A stretch of 6,653 bases of DNA. Origin: Spartobacteria bacterium. Its GTDB lineage: Bacteria > Verrucomicrobiota > Verrucomicrobiia > Chthoniobacterales > UBA10450. The position numbers and the translations under genes were made by a program. Shown piece by piece: positions 1-5,754 of the stretch (position 1 is its first letter; each line of letters starts with the position of its first letter). The notes below the pieces were generated by a model. The model saw nothing but the letters and a program-made list of their open reading frames with translations. It was not told where the DNA came from and did not search any database. Location of the stretch: the NCBI GenBank assembly GCA_021324035.1, contig JAJPJU010000169.1, positions 1 to 6,653 on the forward strand, in the 5' to 3' direction.

Positions 1-3
1 GGC

Positions 4-76
<73 letters not shown>

Positions 77-87
77 ATCTAACCAGA

Positions 88-116
88 AATCTACGGAGAG
101 GGTTGCAAAACGTAAA
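88..116 (-). promoter_or_regulatory. Candidate sigma70-type promoter for the tRNA
   Basis: On the minus strand, TTTACG (complement 111-116, 4 of 6 to TTGACA) is followed after exactly 17 bp by TAGATT (complement 88-93, 4 of 6 to TATAAT). A start about 7 nt further on would fall near position 81, roughly 5 nt ahead of the mature tRNA 5' end. The geometry is good and the position fits. The hexamer matches are modest, and such matches also occur by chance. Confidence 0.4.
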
Positions 117-161
117 CTGCGCAGATTGATGGGACGACAAAATCATCAACGTGGTTCTTCG

Positions 162-214
162 GGCGCTTACGTCGCGCAATTCTGAGCGCCTTCACGCTTG
201 TTTGACACCAAGCG
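162..214. repeat. Two small inverted repeats downstream of the PEP-CTERM gene
   Basis: GGCGCTTA (162-169) pairs with TGAGCGCC (183-190, one wobble) around a 13-nt loop. CGCTTG (195-200) pairs with CAAGCG (209-214) around an 8-nt loop. Both lie in the 3' flank of the minus-strand PEP-CTERM gene and ahead of the tRNA. Neither is followed by a T-tract in either direction, so they are not canonical intrinsic terminators. They could still stall or protect a transcript 3' end. The stems are short, so chance is a real alternative. Confidence 0.25.
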
Positions 215-260
215 GAAAACGCAGATCGATCAGATTCGAACCGAAGACCAAGAGGGGCAA

Positions 261-1160
261 CTAGTCCCGCAGCCCGCGGCGCCGGCTACCTAGCGCAGCT
301 ATTCCGGCAAAACCGGCCCCGAGAAATATCATCGCCACCGTAGACGGTTCAGGTACGGTCTGGATACTAAAGCCAGTCTCGCGAGCGTAAGCTGCAATTC
401 CGGTGGCTCCGGAGATGTCAGTGGTATCAAAGGTCGCGACCTTGAGAAAATCGATGCTGCCCTGATAGTTTTGATTTGGTTGAAAAAAACCCGCGCCGAA
501 CGTTTCTGAAGTCGTAGACGAGGAAAGGAACTGTAAAAAAACAGATTGGCCAGTAGTGGTATTTTGCAAGGTGAGAACAATTCGGTCAGTCCCAGCTGCG
601 CCGCTGAAAGCACCCCAATTAAGCGTGAACGATGCCGACGGGTCAACTTGCAGGCTGCCATTGCTCCAATTCGTGTTCGTGATCGTGGGCGTGGTCGAGG
701 GATAAACTCCTCCGGTGAGAACTAAATTATTGGCAGTGTAGACCGTTGAGCTGGCACCGGTAATCTGCATATGATAGGTGCCATCAGCGTAATTACTGTC
801 GAGCGTTGCCTGGTCGGGAAACTTGGCTTGAAAGATAAAGTTACCGGTGCCGTCGTTTGCGTTACTGAGAGCTTGCGGGCTAGTTGCCGTACTGCCGCTG
901 GGCAATGTAACAGATGCCGCGGTGACACTGCCATTTGAGGTAGGGACAACAAACGTGCTGAATCGATTGGGATTGGTCGCCGCCGAAAACGTTCCCACGT
1001 CGGTCTGATTCGACTTCACGCTCTTGAACATGCCGTAGATGCTGACCTCTTGAGCAGCTGCTTTGTCTCCAATCGAAACAAGAGCACAAGTTAAAACCGC
1101 GATTAAGGAGAGTCGAAGAAGCTGGGATTGCATGACGCTGCGATTGTACACAGCAGTCAT
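261..1160 (-). CDS. PEP-CTERM sorting-domain exported protein, function unknown
   Basis: The 299-codon product has the two-ended layout of an exosortase substrate. An N-terminal Sec signal with a hydrophobic core (about residues 15-30) ends in an AAAQ-type cleavage site near residue 36. The C-terminus carries VPEPST (269-274), a hydrophobic segment (about 275-291) and the basic tail RRR (293-295). In this family the tail is removed at the PEP motif by an exosortase, and the protein is delivered to the surface or extracellular polymer. The body is rich in Thr, Ser, Asn and Gly, has almost no Cys, and looks beta-structured (for example the stretch around 176-215), with no enzymatic motif I recognise. 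A second Met at residue 10 (start at 1133) gives a more typical signal peptide and may be the true start. Neither start has a clear ribosome-binding site. No exosortase gene is nearby, which is normal because substrates are scattered. The sorting signal is certain; the biological role is unknown. Confidence 0.88.
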   Translation of the reverse strand: MTAVYNRSVMQSQLLRLSLIAVLTCALVSIGDKAAAQEVSIYGMFKSVKSNQTDVGTFSAATNPNRFSTFVVPTSNGSVTAASVTLPSGSTATSPQALSNANDGTGNFIFQAKFPDQATLDSNYADGTYHMQITGASSTVYTANNLVLTGGVYPSTTPTITNTNWSNGSLQVDPSASFTLNWGAFSGAAGTDRIVLTLQNTTTGQSVFLQFLSSSTTSETFGAGFFQPNQNYQGSIDFLKVATFDTTDISGATGIAAYARETGFSIQTVPEPSTVAMIFLGAGFAGIAALGSRRRGLRD

Positions 1161-1576
1161 TACAAATTACAATCAAAACCTACGCAAAATTCGTGTTTAT
1201 TGTGTCCGATCCCGTACCACCACAGAGCATTGAAAACCTTTGGTCGAGCCGACAATTTTAGCTACAAACTGCGCATCTCCGAGAATTAAACTCCAACTTT
1301 CGACGCTGCTCTAATCGGTGAGCTAGAGGCGGCTACAACCGCCTTGCTTCTGGCTCGCTTTCACCAAAACCGAGTCGCTGGCTTCCCTTGGGCCGAATTG
1401 CGGCAGCGCACGGCCTCCCGCCATAGAGTTTGCGCTCAGCGACCCGCTTCACGTTCGTGTGGAAGATCGCCAATCGCTGATTATATTTGCCTGCTTACCG
1501 GAACGGCAGACCTGTCGATTCCACGACTCCCCCGAGATTTACTTTGTGACCGGCTTTTCACAGCTTGCGGTAGAGA
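1161..1576. other. Gene-poor spacer between the PEP-CTERM gene and the response regulator
   Basis: I find no convincing protein gene here. The longest plus-strand frames (from about 1344 and from 1459) give low-complexity, Arg-rich or arbitrary translations with no recognisable motif. The second runs deep into the antisense strand of the receiver-domain gene. The segment holds a tRNA-like remnant (separate entry) and a small perfect hairpin, AGGCGG (1327-1332) with CCGCCT (1339-1344), loop CTACAA. It also has an imperfect TGTGA/TCACA inverted repeat (1545-1562) just past the receiver-domain stop. The start region of the minus-strand PEP-CTERM gene (1161-1260) shows no strong -35/-10 pair. Confidence 0.5.
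1283..1332 (-). pseudogene. Decayed tRNA-like remnant (D-arm and 5' half)
   Basis: On the minus strand, a 7-nt acceptor-like CCGCCTC (complement 1326-1332) is followed by TA, GCTC, the 8-nt loop ACCGATTA, GAGC and A. This is the exact spacing of a tRNA 5' half with D-arm. Bases 1307-1330 match 51-74 of the intact tRNA at 21 of 24 positions in the same orientation. After the D-arm the pattern breaks. GCGTC (complement 1302-1306) has no partner, the anticodon arm appears about 11 nt short, and a degenerate T-arm-like GAG-TTTAATT-CTC follows. The D-loop has lost the GG pair (GA instead), and no 3' acceptor strand pairs properly. It therefore cannot be a working tRNA. Since the D-arm is the most generic part of any tRNA, it need not derive from the same tRNA. 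Confidence 0.4.
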
Positions 1577-1975
1577 CTAAACCGCCGCGTCCAGTTTACC
1601 TTCCAGCAATTCGGCGATTGTCTTTTCCAAGACAGCAGCCGAAACCGGTTTCTTTAAATAAGCGTTGCCCGCAATGGATAGTGCGGACTCCTGTTCCTCG
1701 TCGCTGGCGTAAGCCGAATAATAGAGGACCGGCCGACCTGGCTGCAGCTGATTAACTTCCCGGCACAAGTCGATCCCGTTCCCGTCTGGCAGGCGGACAT
1801 CGAGGATGAAAAGATCGAACTTTACTTTTTGCGCCAACTCGAGCCCTTCCGCCACCGTCCCGGCGGTTGCCACGACGTAACCGAATTCCCGCAACGAGGC
1901 TGAGATTAACAATCGAAGGTCCGGATCGTCGTCGACGTGAAGGATCTGCGCGCTCACTTTGGGTTTTCTCAGCAA
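1577..1975 (-). CDS. Stand-alone response-regulator receiver (REC) domain protein
   Basis: The 132-codon product is a single CheY-like receiver domain with no output domain. Counted from the longest start, the acidic pocket is D15-D16 in HVDDDPD, the phospho-acceptor is D59 at the end of a hydrophobic strand (LFILDVRLP), the switch Ser is S87 (YYSAYA) and the conserved Lys is K109 in YLKKP. All catalytic and switch residues are present, so phosphorylation by a histidine kinase and Mg2+ binding are expected. About 125-130 residues is the normal length for a lone receiver; such proteins act by protein-protein contact or as phosphorelay intermediates. The longest start is TTG at 1975. An in-frame GTG at 1957 would begin the protein at SAQILHVDDD, which is closer to typical family N-termini. 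Neither has a well-spaced ribosome-binding site. It lies 65 bp after fumarylacetoacetase on the same strand, so co-transcription is possible, but no partner kinase is in view. Confidence 0.9.
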   Translation of the reverse strand: MLRKPKVSAQILHVDDDPDLRLLISASLREFGYVVATAGTVAEGLELAQKVKFDLFILDVRLPDGNGIDLCREVNQLQPGRPVLYYSAYASDEEQESALSIAGNAYLKKPVSAAVLEKTIAELLEGKLDAAV

Positions 1976-1999
1976 CCCTCAGACCAGAATTCGGGCTCG

Positions 2000-2033
2000 C
2001 CGGCTAAAATTTACGATGCGACAGCCAAGCCGG
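2000..2033. repeat. Inverted repeat between fumarylacetoacetase and the receiver gene
   Basis: CCGGCT (2000-2005) and AGCCGG (2028-2033) form a perfect 6-bp stem around a 22-nt AT-rich loop in the 65-bp gap. The loop is large and there is no downstream T-run on the minus strand, so this is a poor intrinsic terminator. It is listed because it is the only structure that could separate the two genes transcriptionally. Confidence 0.2.
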
Positions 2034-2040
2034 ACGGTCT

Positions 2041-3297
2041 TTAAGCCAGGGCCGGCACAACTTTCCCGCTAACTTCGCCGAATCCGACGCGATAACCGTC
2101 ACCCTCGCACCAACCGGTGATGGAAAGGATGTCGCCGTCTTCGAGCCATTTGCGCTCCTCTCCGCTCTCCAGTTTTAACGGATTCGCTCCGCGCCAGGTC
2201 AATTCCAGCATGCAGCCGCGAGAATCTTCGGATGGCCCGCTGATCGTTCCGCTCGCCAGCAGGTCGCCGGGCTGGAGGTTGCAACCGCCGACTGCGTGAT
2301 GAGCGAGTTGCTGCGAAACGCTCCAATAAAGATTTTGAAAATTCGTCCGCGTGATTGTTTGCGGCGTCTTCAGTTTGGGCGTTTGCAAGGCGGCTTCCAA
2401 TTGAATGGCGAAAGTGAAATCGTTTTTCGCCCGAAGATAAGGCAGCGGCTCAGGGTCCTGCTTCGGCAACGGTTTACGGAACGGTTCGAGGGCCTCCATC
2501 GTCACAACCCACGGCGAAATACTGGTGCAAAAATTCTTGGCCAGGAACGGGCCCAGCGGCTGATATTCCCAGGCTTGAATGTCCCGGGCGCTCCAATCGT
2601 TCATCAAAACGAAACCAAAGATGTGATCGACGGCCTGGTCGACCGGCACCGGTTGGCCTAACGAATTGCCAGGACCGATCAGGAACGCCATTTCCAGTTC
2701 GTAATCCAAACTTTTTGTCGGACCGAAAACCGGTGATGGCGCATCCGGCGGTTTGATCTGACCTTTCGGCCGGCGCACTCCCGATCCACTTACAACCACC
2801 GAGCTGGCGCGGCCGTGATACGCAACCGGCAGCCATTTCCAATTTGGCATCAGTGCGTTCTCGGCGCCCCGCAGCATTGTCCCGACGTTGTGCGCGTGAT
2901 GATAAGACGAATAAAAATCTGTGTAGTTTCCGATCTTGACCGGTAATTGCATCGCCACGTCGGATTGACGATGAAAAACCTGTTCCCGAAGTTTCAGGTC
3001 GTCGCGCAGCGCCGGATTGCCGGCGGCGAGAAGCGTTTGCAGAATCTCGCGAACTTTCTTCCAAACCGGACGGCCGAGGGCTAGAAAATCGTTCAGTGAA
3101 TCGCGCCCAAATAATTTTTGGTCGCCGAGATCTTTGAAATGACCGGCCGCTTCCAGGGCTGCGAGATCGACAACGTATTCGCCGAGGGCAACGCCGACCC
3201 GCGCACTGCCATCGCGCGGTTTGAACACTCCGAAGGGCAAGTTCTCCAGCGGAAAATTCGAATCTTCGGCGACTTCGATAAATGATCGTAGAGCCAT
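2041..3297 (-). CDS. fahA: Fumarylacetoacetase (fumarylacetoacetate hydrolase, EC 3.7.1.2)
   Basis: The cytosolic enzyme hydrolyses 4-fumarylacetoacetate to fumarate and acetoacetate, the final step of the homogentisate route for tyrosine and phenylalanine. The 418-residue length matches full-length FAH rather than the short FAHD-type relatives. It has an N-terminal domain (about 1-118) and a catalytic fold from about 120 onward. Residues line up with the characterised mammalian enzyme with an offset of one. Metal ligands are D127, E200, E202 and D234; the catalytic dyad is H134 and E365. Further active-site residues are Y129, R143, Y160, Q241, Y245, K254 and T351, and all are present, so an active enzyme is expected. 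The ATG at 3297 gives the expected MALRSFIEV... N-terminus, although no Shine-Dalgarno is visible. It follows the unknown 302-residue gene by 99 bp, a gap filled by a repeat hairpin. No homogentisate dioxygenase or maleylacetoacetate isomerase is adjacent, so the pathway must be split in this genome. Confidence 0.97.
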   Translation of the reverse strand: MALRSFIEVAEDSNFPLENLPFGVFKPRDGSARVGVALGEYVVDLAALEAAGHFKDLGDQKLFGRDSLNDFLALGRPVWKKVREILQTLLAAGNPALRDDLKLREQVFHRQSDVAMQLPVKIGNYTDFYSSYHHAHNVGTMLRGAENALMPNWKWLPVAYHGRASSVVVSGSGVRRPKGQIKPPDAPSPVFGPTKSLDYELEMAFLIGPGNSLGQPVPVDQAVDHIFGFVLMNDWSARDIQAWEYQPLGPFLAKNFCTSISPWVVTMEALEPFRKPLPKQDPEPLPYLRAKNDFTFAIQLEAALQTPKLKTPQTITRTNFQNLYWSVSQQLAHHAVGGCNLQPGDLLASGTISGPSEDSRGCMLELTWRGANPLKLESGEERKWLEDGDILSITGWCEGDGYRVGFGEVSGKVVPALA

Positions 3298-3309
3298 ACT
3301 TATAATTTA

Positions 3310-3394
3310 ACCACGAAGGTCACGGAGGACACGAAGACTTCTTGCGGTTTTTGTTTTCCGAACAGGCCTTCGTGATCTTCGTGCCCTTCGTGGT
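3310..3394. repeat. CACGAAG-unit inverted repeat ('HEGHE' type intergenic element)
   Basis: Two 27-bp arms, 3310-3336 and 3368-3394, are reverse complements at 23 of 27 positions and enclose a 31-bp spacer. Each arm is itself made of three units of about 7 bp (CACGAAG, or CTTCGTG on the other strand) repeated every 9 bp. Read as protein on the minus strand, the left-hand part gives HHEGHEDHEG and the other arm gives FVSSVTFVVK. Such strings are familiar as spurious peptides from intergenic repeats in several environmental phyla, including Verrucomicrobia and Planctomycetes. The element begins 2 bp after the stop of the unknown gene and ends 13 bp before the fumarylacetoacetase start. In an operon mRNA it would form a long imperfect hairpin between the two. 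Its mobilising mechanism is not visible, as there is no transposase and no obvious target-site duplication. Confidence 0.85.
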
Positions 3395-3396
3395 GA

Positions 3397-4305
3397 TTAG
3401 AGAACTCCCAACGCGCGCAAATCTTCTCGCGGCTCATTGAAACTGCAGCTGCCGAATGACGTGACAAATTTTCGGCGCGCCTTGATCCGGTCGAGCGTGA
3501 TTTCCCAATCGCGCCAGGCGAACACGGTGTCGTGAAATTCAAACGATTTCGCGGTTTGGTTCTCGAGCATGTCGACGGTCTGGGCTTCGTCCCAATGATG
3601 TTCCGCGGAAAGAACGCCGGCCCCAAGGACGTTGAGAAATCCGTGCATTTCGGTTTTTACCTCGTCCCGAAACTGCCGGACCGGATGATGAAGTCCGGCA
3701 GTGAATTTGATCGGGACATGATGTTTCGTTGAAGCCAGAATTGCGCGGGCAATTTGAACGGAGCTCGGAAAAGAGTCGGCTGTCACTCCGCCGGTTCGCA
3801 ATTTGTAAACGAAGGAAGGTTGCTTCATTCGCCCGAGTGAAACGATCATTTGTTCCGCCCATTCGGCCGGCGCTTCCCAAAACGCCTGGATTTTTAAATC
3901 ACTCAGCGCCGCTGCTGTTTCATTCAGCTTTCCAGCGTCGACGTCTGACGGCACAAACATTTCCAGCTGAACGACCGAGACCAGGTCACCGTGTTGTTGC
4001 CGAAGAGAATGGATCGCTTCGACCACGTTTCTTAATTCAGCCTGAAAAGTTGCCGCGTTTTCGGTTTTCGGCCCCAAAGCGGACACGCGGAGCGGGTGCT
4101 GTTTGTCAAAGTGCGAAAGTAATTCCCCGGCAGCGCCGAATTTCGCGACTGGCAAAACGAATGCCGAGAGCATCCAGGAATCGCCCGATCGCACATACTC
4201 GCCCTGATTCTTCAGGGCCGGCTCAAGTTCCAGACTGCAGGGCGGAAACATTCCCGCATAATCGATCGACCGAGTGAGCAATGCTCGCAGAGATGCAGCG
4301 GCCAT
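3397..4305 (-). CDS. Conserved-looking protein of unknown function in the catabolic cluster
   Basis: I do not recognise a named family for this 302-residue product. It has no signal peptide or membrane segment, so it should be cytosolic. Several short strand-like stretches end in charged or Gly-rich turns, as in beta/alpha barrels: QLEMFVP (113-119), AFWEAP (141-146), VYKLRTGG (166-173), IKFTAGLHHPVR (199-210), HGFLNVLGAG (221-230) and FVTSFGSCSF (280-289). The best candidate functional residues are D15 and Y16 near the N-terminal IDYAGMFPP, E115, E144, K168, R170, K200, H206, H207, R210, H221 and C287. The C-terminus FGSCSFNEPREDL looks like a family signature rather than random sequence. 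The barrel reading is inference from spacing only. The gene starts 54 bp after glutamate dehydrogenase and precedes fumarylacetoacetase, suggesting a role in amino-acid or aromatic catabolism. No ribosome-binding site is visible. The reading frame is certain enough; the function is not known. Confidence 0.85.
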   Translation of the reverse strand: MAAASLRALLTRSIDYAGMFPPCSLELEPALKNQGEYVRSGDSWMLSAFVLPVAKFGAAGELLSHFDKQHPLRVSALGPKTENAATFQAELRNVVEAIHSLRQQHGDLVSVVQLEMFVPSDVDAGKLNETAAALSDLKIQAFWEAPAEWAEQMIVSLGRMKQPSFVYKLRTGGVTADSFPSSVQIARAILASTKHHVPIKFTAGLHHPVRQFRDEVKTEMHGFLNVLGAGVLSAEHHWDEAQTVDMLENQTAKSFEFHDTVFAWRDWEITLDRIKARRKFVTSFGSCSFNEPREDLRALGVL

Positions 4306-4311
4306 GTGGGC

Positions 4312-4341
4312 AATTCAGCGCAAAAATTTATCCGCCGTCAA
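4312..4341 (-). promoter_or_regulatory. Weak candidate promoter placing a start at the ATG of the unknown gene
   Basis: On the minus strand, TTGACG (complement 4336-4341, 5 of 6 to consensus) is followed after 18 bp by TGAATT (complement 4312-4317, only 3 of 6). A start 7 nt downstream would coincide with the A of the ATG at 4305, giving a leaderless message. The good -35 and the lack of any Shine-Dalgarno make the arrangement plausible. The -10 is poor and the sequence may simply be an operon spacer. Confidence 0.2.
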
Positions 4342-4359
4342 TTAGAGATGCGCCGTTTT

Positions 4360-5622
4360 TTACGGGAACAGGCCGCGTATTTTCTTCGCCTTCATCACGC
4401 GTTCGACGCCGATGGCCATGGCGGCGGTTCGATGTGAAATTTTGTGCGCCTTTGCTCGCTTGATCACCTGGGTGAACGAGTACTCCAGAATTCGAAACAG
4501 CTTGTCCGTGACTTCCGTTTCCGACCACATGAATGCCTGTTTCCCCTGGACCCATTCAAAATAGGAAACAATCACGCCGCCGGCATTGCACAAAATATCC
4601 GGGATCACAAAAACTTCGTCCCAACGCTTTTCCAATAGCAGATCAGCCTCGGGGGAAGTCGGCCCGTTCGCACCTTCGGCCAGAATGCGGCATTTAATTT
4701 TGTCAGCGTTTTCGCCGTTGATCACCCGATCGACTGCGCAAGGTGCGAGAATGTCGCAAGGCATCGTCAAAAATTCTTTAGGATCGACGTGATCAGCCTC
4801 GTGGAACGAACGCAGGCTGCCCTTTTTCATGACGTGCTGTTCGGCGGCCTCCACGTCGATGCCCTTCGGATTGTAGACCGCGGCGTAGGCATCGCTGATT
4901 CCGATGACCTTCACTCCGCTCTTGTAAGCGAGCGAAAGCGCCGCAACCGAACCAACGTTTCCGAATCCCTGCACAATCGCGGTGCATTTTTCCGGATCCA
5001 TTTTCAAAATGTTCATCGCGCGCTCGATCAAATAAACGACGCCGCGGCCGGTCGATTCGCGACGGCCTTCGGTTCCGCCAATAGCGACCGGTTTGCCGGT
5101 CACGATTTCGTTGACGGCGTAACCGTGATACACGGAGTAGGTGTCCATGAACCAGGCCATGACTTGCTCATTGGTGCCCATATCAGGACCCATCACGTCG
5201 GTTTGCGGACCGACAAACGGTATCATTTCCTGCATGTAGCGGCGCGAAACTGCCTCAAGCTCAGTTCGCGATAACTTGGTGACGTCGCAAGTAACGCCGC
5301 CTTTGGCCCCGCCGTATGGGAGATTGGCCAGGGCGCATTTCCAGCTCATCCACATCGCCAAAGCGGCGGTTTCGCCCATTGAAAGGGACGGGGCAAACCG
5401 CGTTCCGCCCTTGGTCGGGCCGAGAGTCAGGTGATGTTGGACCCGGTAGCCTTGGAACGTCTTGGTGCTACCGTCATCCATGTGCACCGGCAGCGTGACC
5501 GCGACCGCGCGTTTCGGGTACATCAACCGCTCGCGATCGTTTTTATCAATACTGAGATAATCGGCGATGACCTGAAACTGGTCGCACGCCATTTTGAAAA
5601 CTTCGTCGTTGTAAATCGTCAT
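4360..5622 (-). CDS. Glutamate dehydrogenase, NAD(P)-dependent, hexameric type
   Basis: The enzyme interconverts glutamate and 2-oxoglutarate plus ammonium. The 420-residue length fits the small hexameric family. The N-terminal substrate domain (about 1-180) holds GPTKGGTRF with K71, MSWKCALANLPYGGAKGG with K95 and catalytic K107, and the catalytic Asp in MGPD (D147). The dinucleotide domain (about 185-345) has the GFGNVG loop (219-224) with D244 after the second strand. The C-terminal part returns to the substrate pocket with NAGGVIVSYFEWVQG, where S353 together with K71 marks glutamate rather than leucine or phenylalanine specificity. NAD versus NADP preference cannot be settled from the motif. 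The ATG at 5622 gives a normal N-terminus but has no Shine-Dalgarno. It is the first of four colinear minus-strand genes, 54 bp ahead of the unknown gene. In this setting a catabolic role, regenerating 2-oxoglutarate for transaminases, is likely. It is divergent from the PLP-enzyme gene on the other side. Confidence 0.96.
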   Translation of the reverse strand: MTIYNDEVFKMACDQFQVIADYLSIDKNDRERLMYPKRAVAVTLPVHMDDGSTKTFQGYRVQHHLTLGPTKGGTRFAPSLSMGETAALAMWMSWKCALANLPYGGAKGGVTCDVTKLSRTELEAVSRRYMQEMIPFVGPQTDVMGPDMGTNEQVMAWFMDTYSVYHGYAVNEIVTGKPVAIGGTEGRRESTGRGVVYLIERAMNILKMDPEKCTAIVQGFGNVGSVAALSLAYKSGVKVIGISDAYAAVYNPKGIDVEAAEQHVMKKGSLRSFHEADHVDPKEFLTMPCDILAPCAVDRVINGENADKIKCRILAEGANGPTSPEADLLLEKRWDEVFVIPDILCNAGGVIVSYFEWVQGKQAFMWSETEVTDKLFRILEYSFTQVIKRAKAHKISHRTAAMAIGVERVMKAKKIRGLFP

Positions 5623-5637
5623 GAGCGAAAGCGAACG

Positions 5638-5754
5638 TTAGAGCATTCGCAGGAAAACGCAGATGCTATTTGCCTCGAAAATGCGCTGCGTCAACTGCGA
5701 AAAGGCCGCCATAGAACTCAGGCCGGGAAGGAAAGCCCGGTTAGGCAACAGCAT
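5638..5754 (-). CDS. Possible 38-codon upstream ORF ahead of glutamate dehydrogenase
   Basis: An ATG at 5754 opens a 38-codon frame ending with TAA at 5638, 15 bp before the glutamate dehydrogenase start. The peptide begins MLLPNRAF and ends VFLRML, with no motif I recognise. It is wholly within the structured intergenic segment, whose two outer strands it translates. There is no ribosome-binding site. It could be a leader peptide, but an open frame of this length arises easily by chance, so it is recorded only as a possibility. Confidence 0.12.
   Translation of the reverse strand: MLLPNRAFLPGLSSMAAFSQLTQRIFEANSICVFLRML

Noticed and set aside
1545..1562. CRP/FNR-like operator TGTGA/TCACA
   Set aside because: The spacing is 8 bp instead of 6, and it lies downstream of the stop of the receiver gene rather than at a promoter.
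1344..1580. Plus-strand 78-codon frame in the gene-poor spacer
   Set aside because: Arg/Pro-rich arbitrary translation with no recognisable domain; starts next to the tRNA-like remnant with no ribosome-binding site.
1459..1755. Plus-strand 98-codon frame opposite the receiver-domain gene
   Set aside because: More than half is antisense to a clearly real gene, the translation shows no motif, and no ribosome-binding site is present.
2474..3064. Minus-strand 196-codon alternative frame within fumarylacetoacetase
   Set aside because: Overlaps a gene with every catalytic residue conserved; the alternative translation is Arg/Ser-rich without a domain.
3300..3626. Minus-strand 108-codon frame ending in the HEGHEDHEG...FVVK peptide
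   Set aside because: It is an out-of-frame overlap of the unknown gene run into the intergenic repeat; the peptide is a by-product of the 9-bp periodic arms.
3729..4277. Long plus-strand frame of 182 codons antisense to the unknown gene
   Set aside because: Antisense shadow with Arg/Pro-rich composition typical of complementary frames in GC-leaning DNA; the minus-strand frame has better motifs and spacing.
5700..5750. Possible bacterial SRP (4.5S) RNA, because of a GAAC...CAGG...GGAAGG pattern
   Set aside because: The conserved AGCAG on the 3' side is absent, the GGAA would not be closed by a proper 3-bp stem, and the two arms are very unequal in length. The CCGGG/CCCGG hairpin is a better fold.
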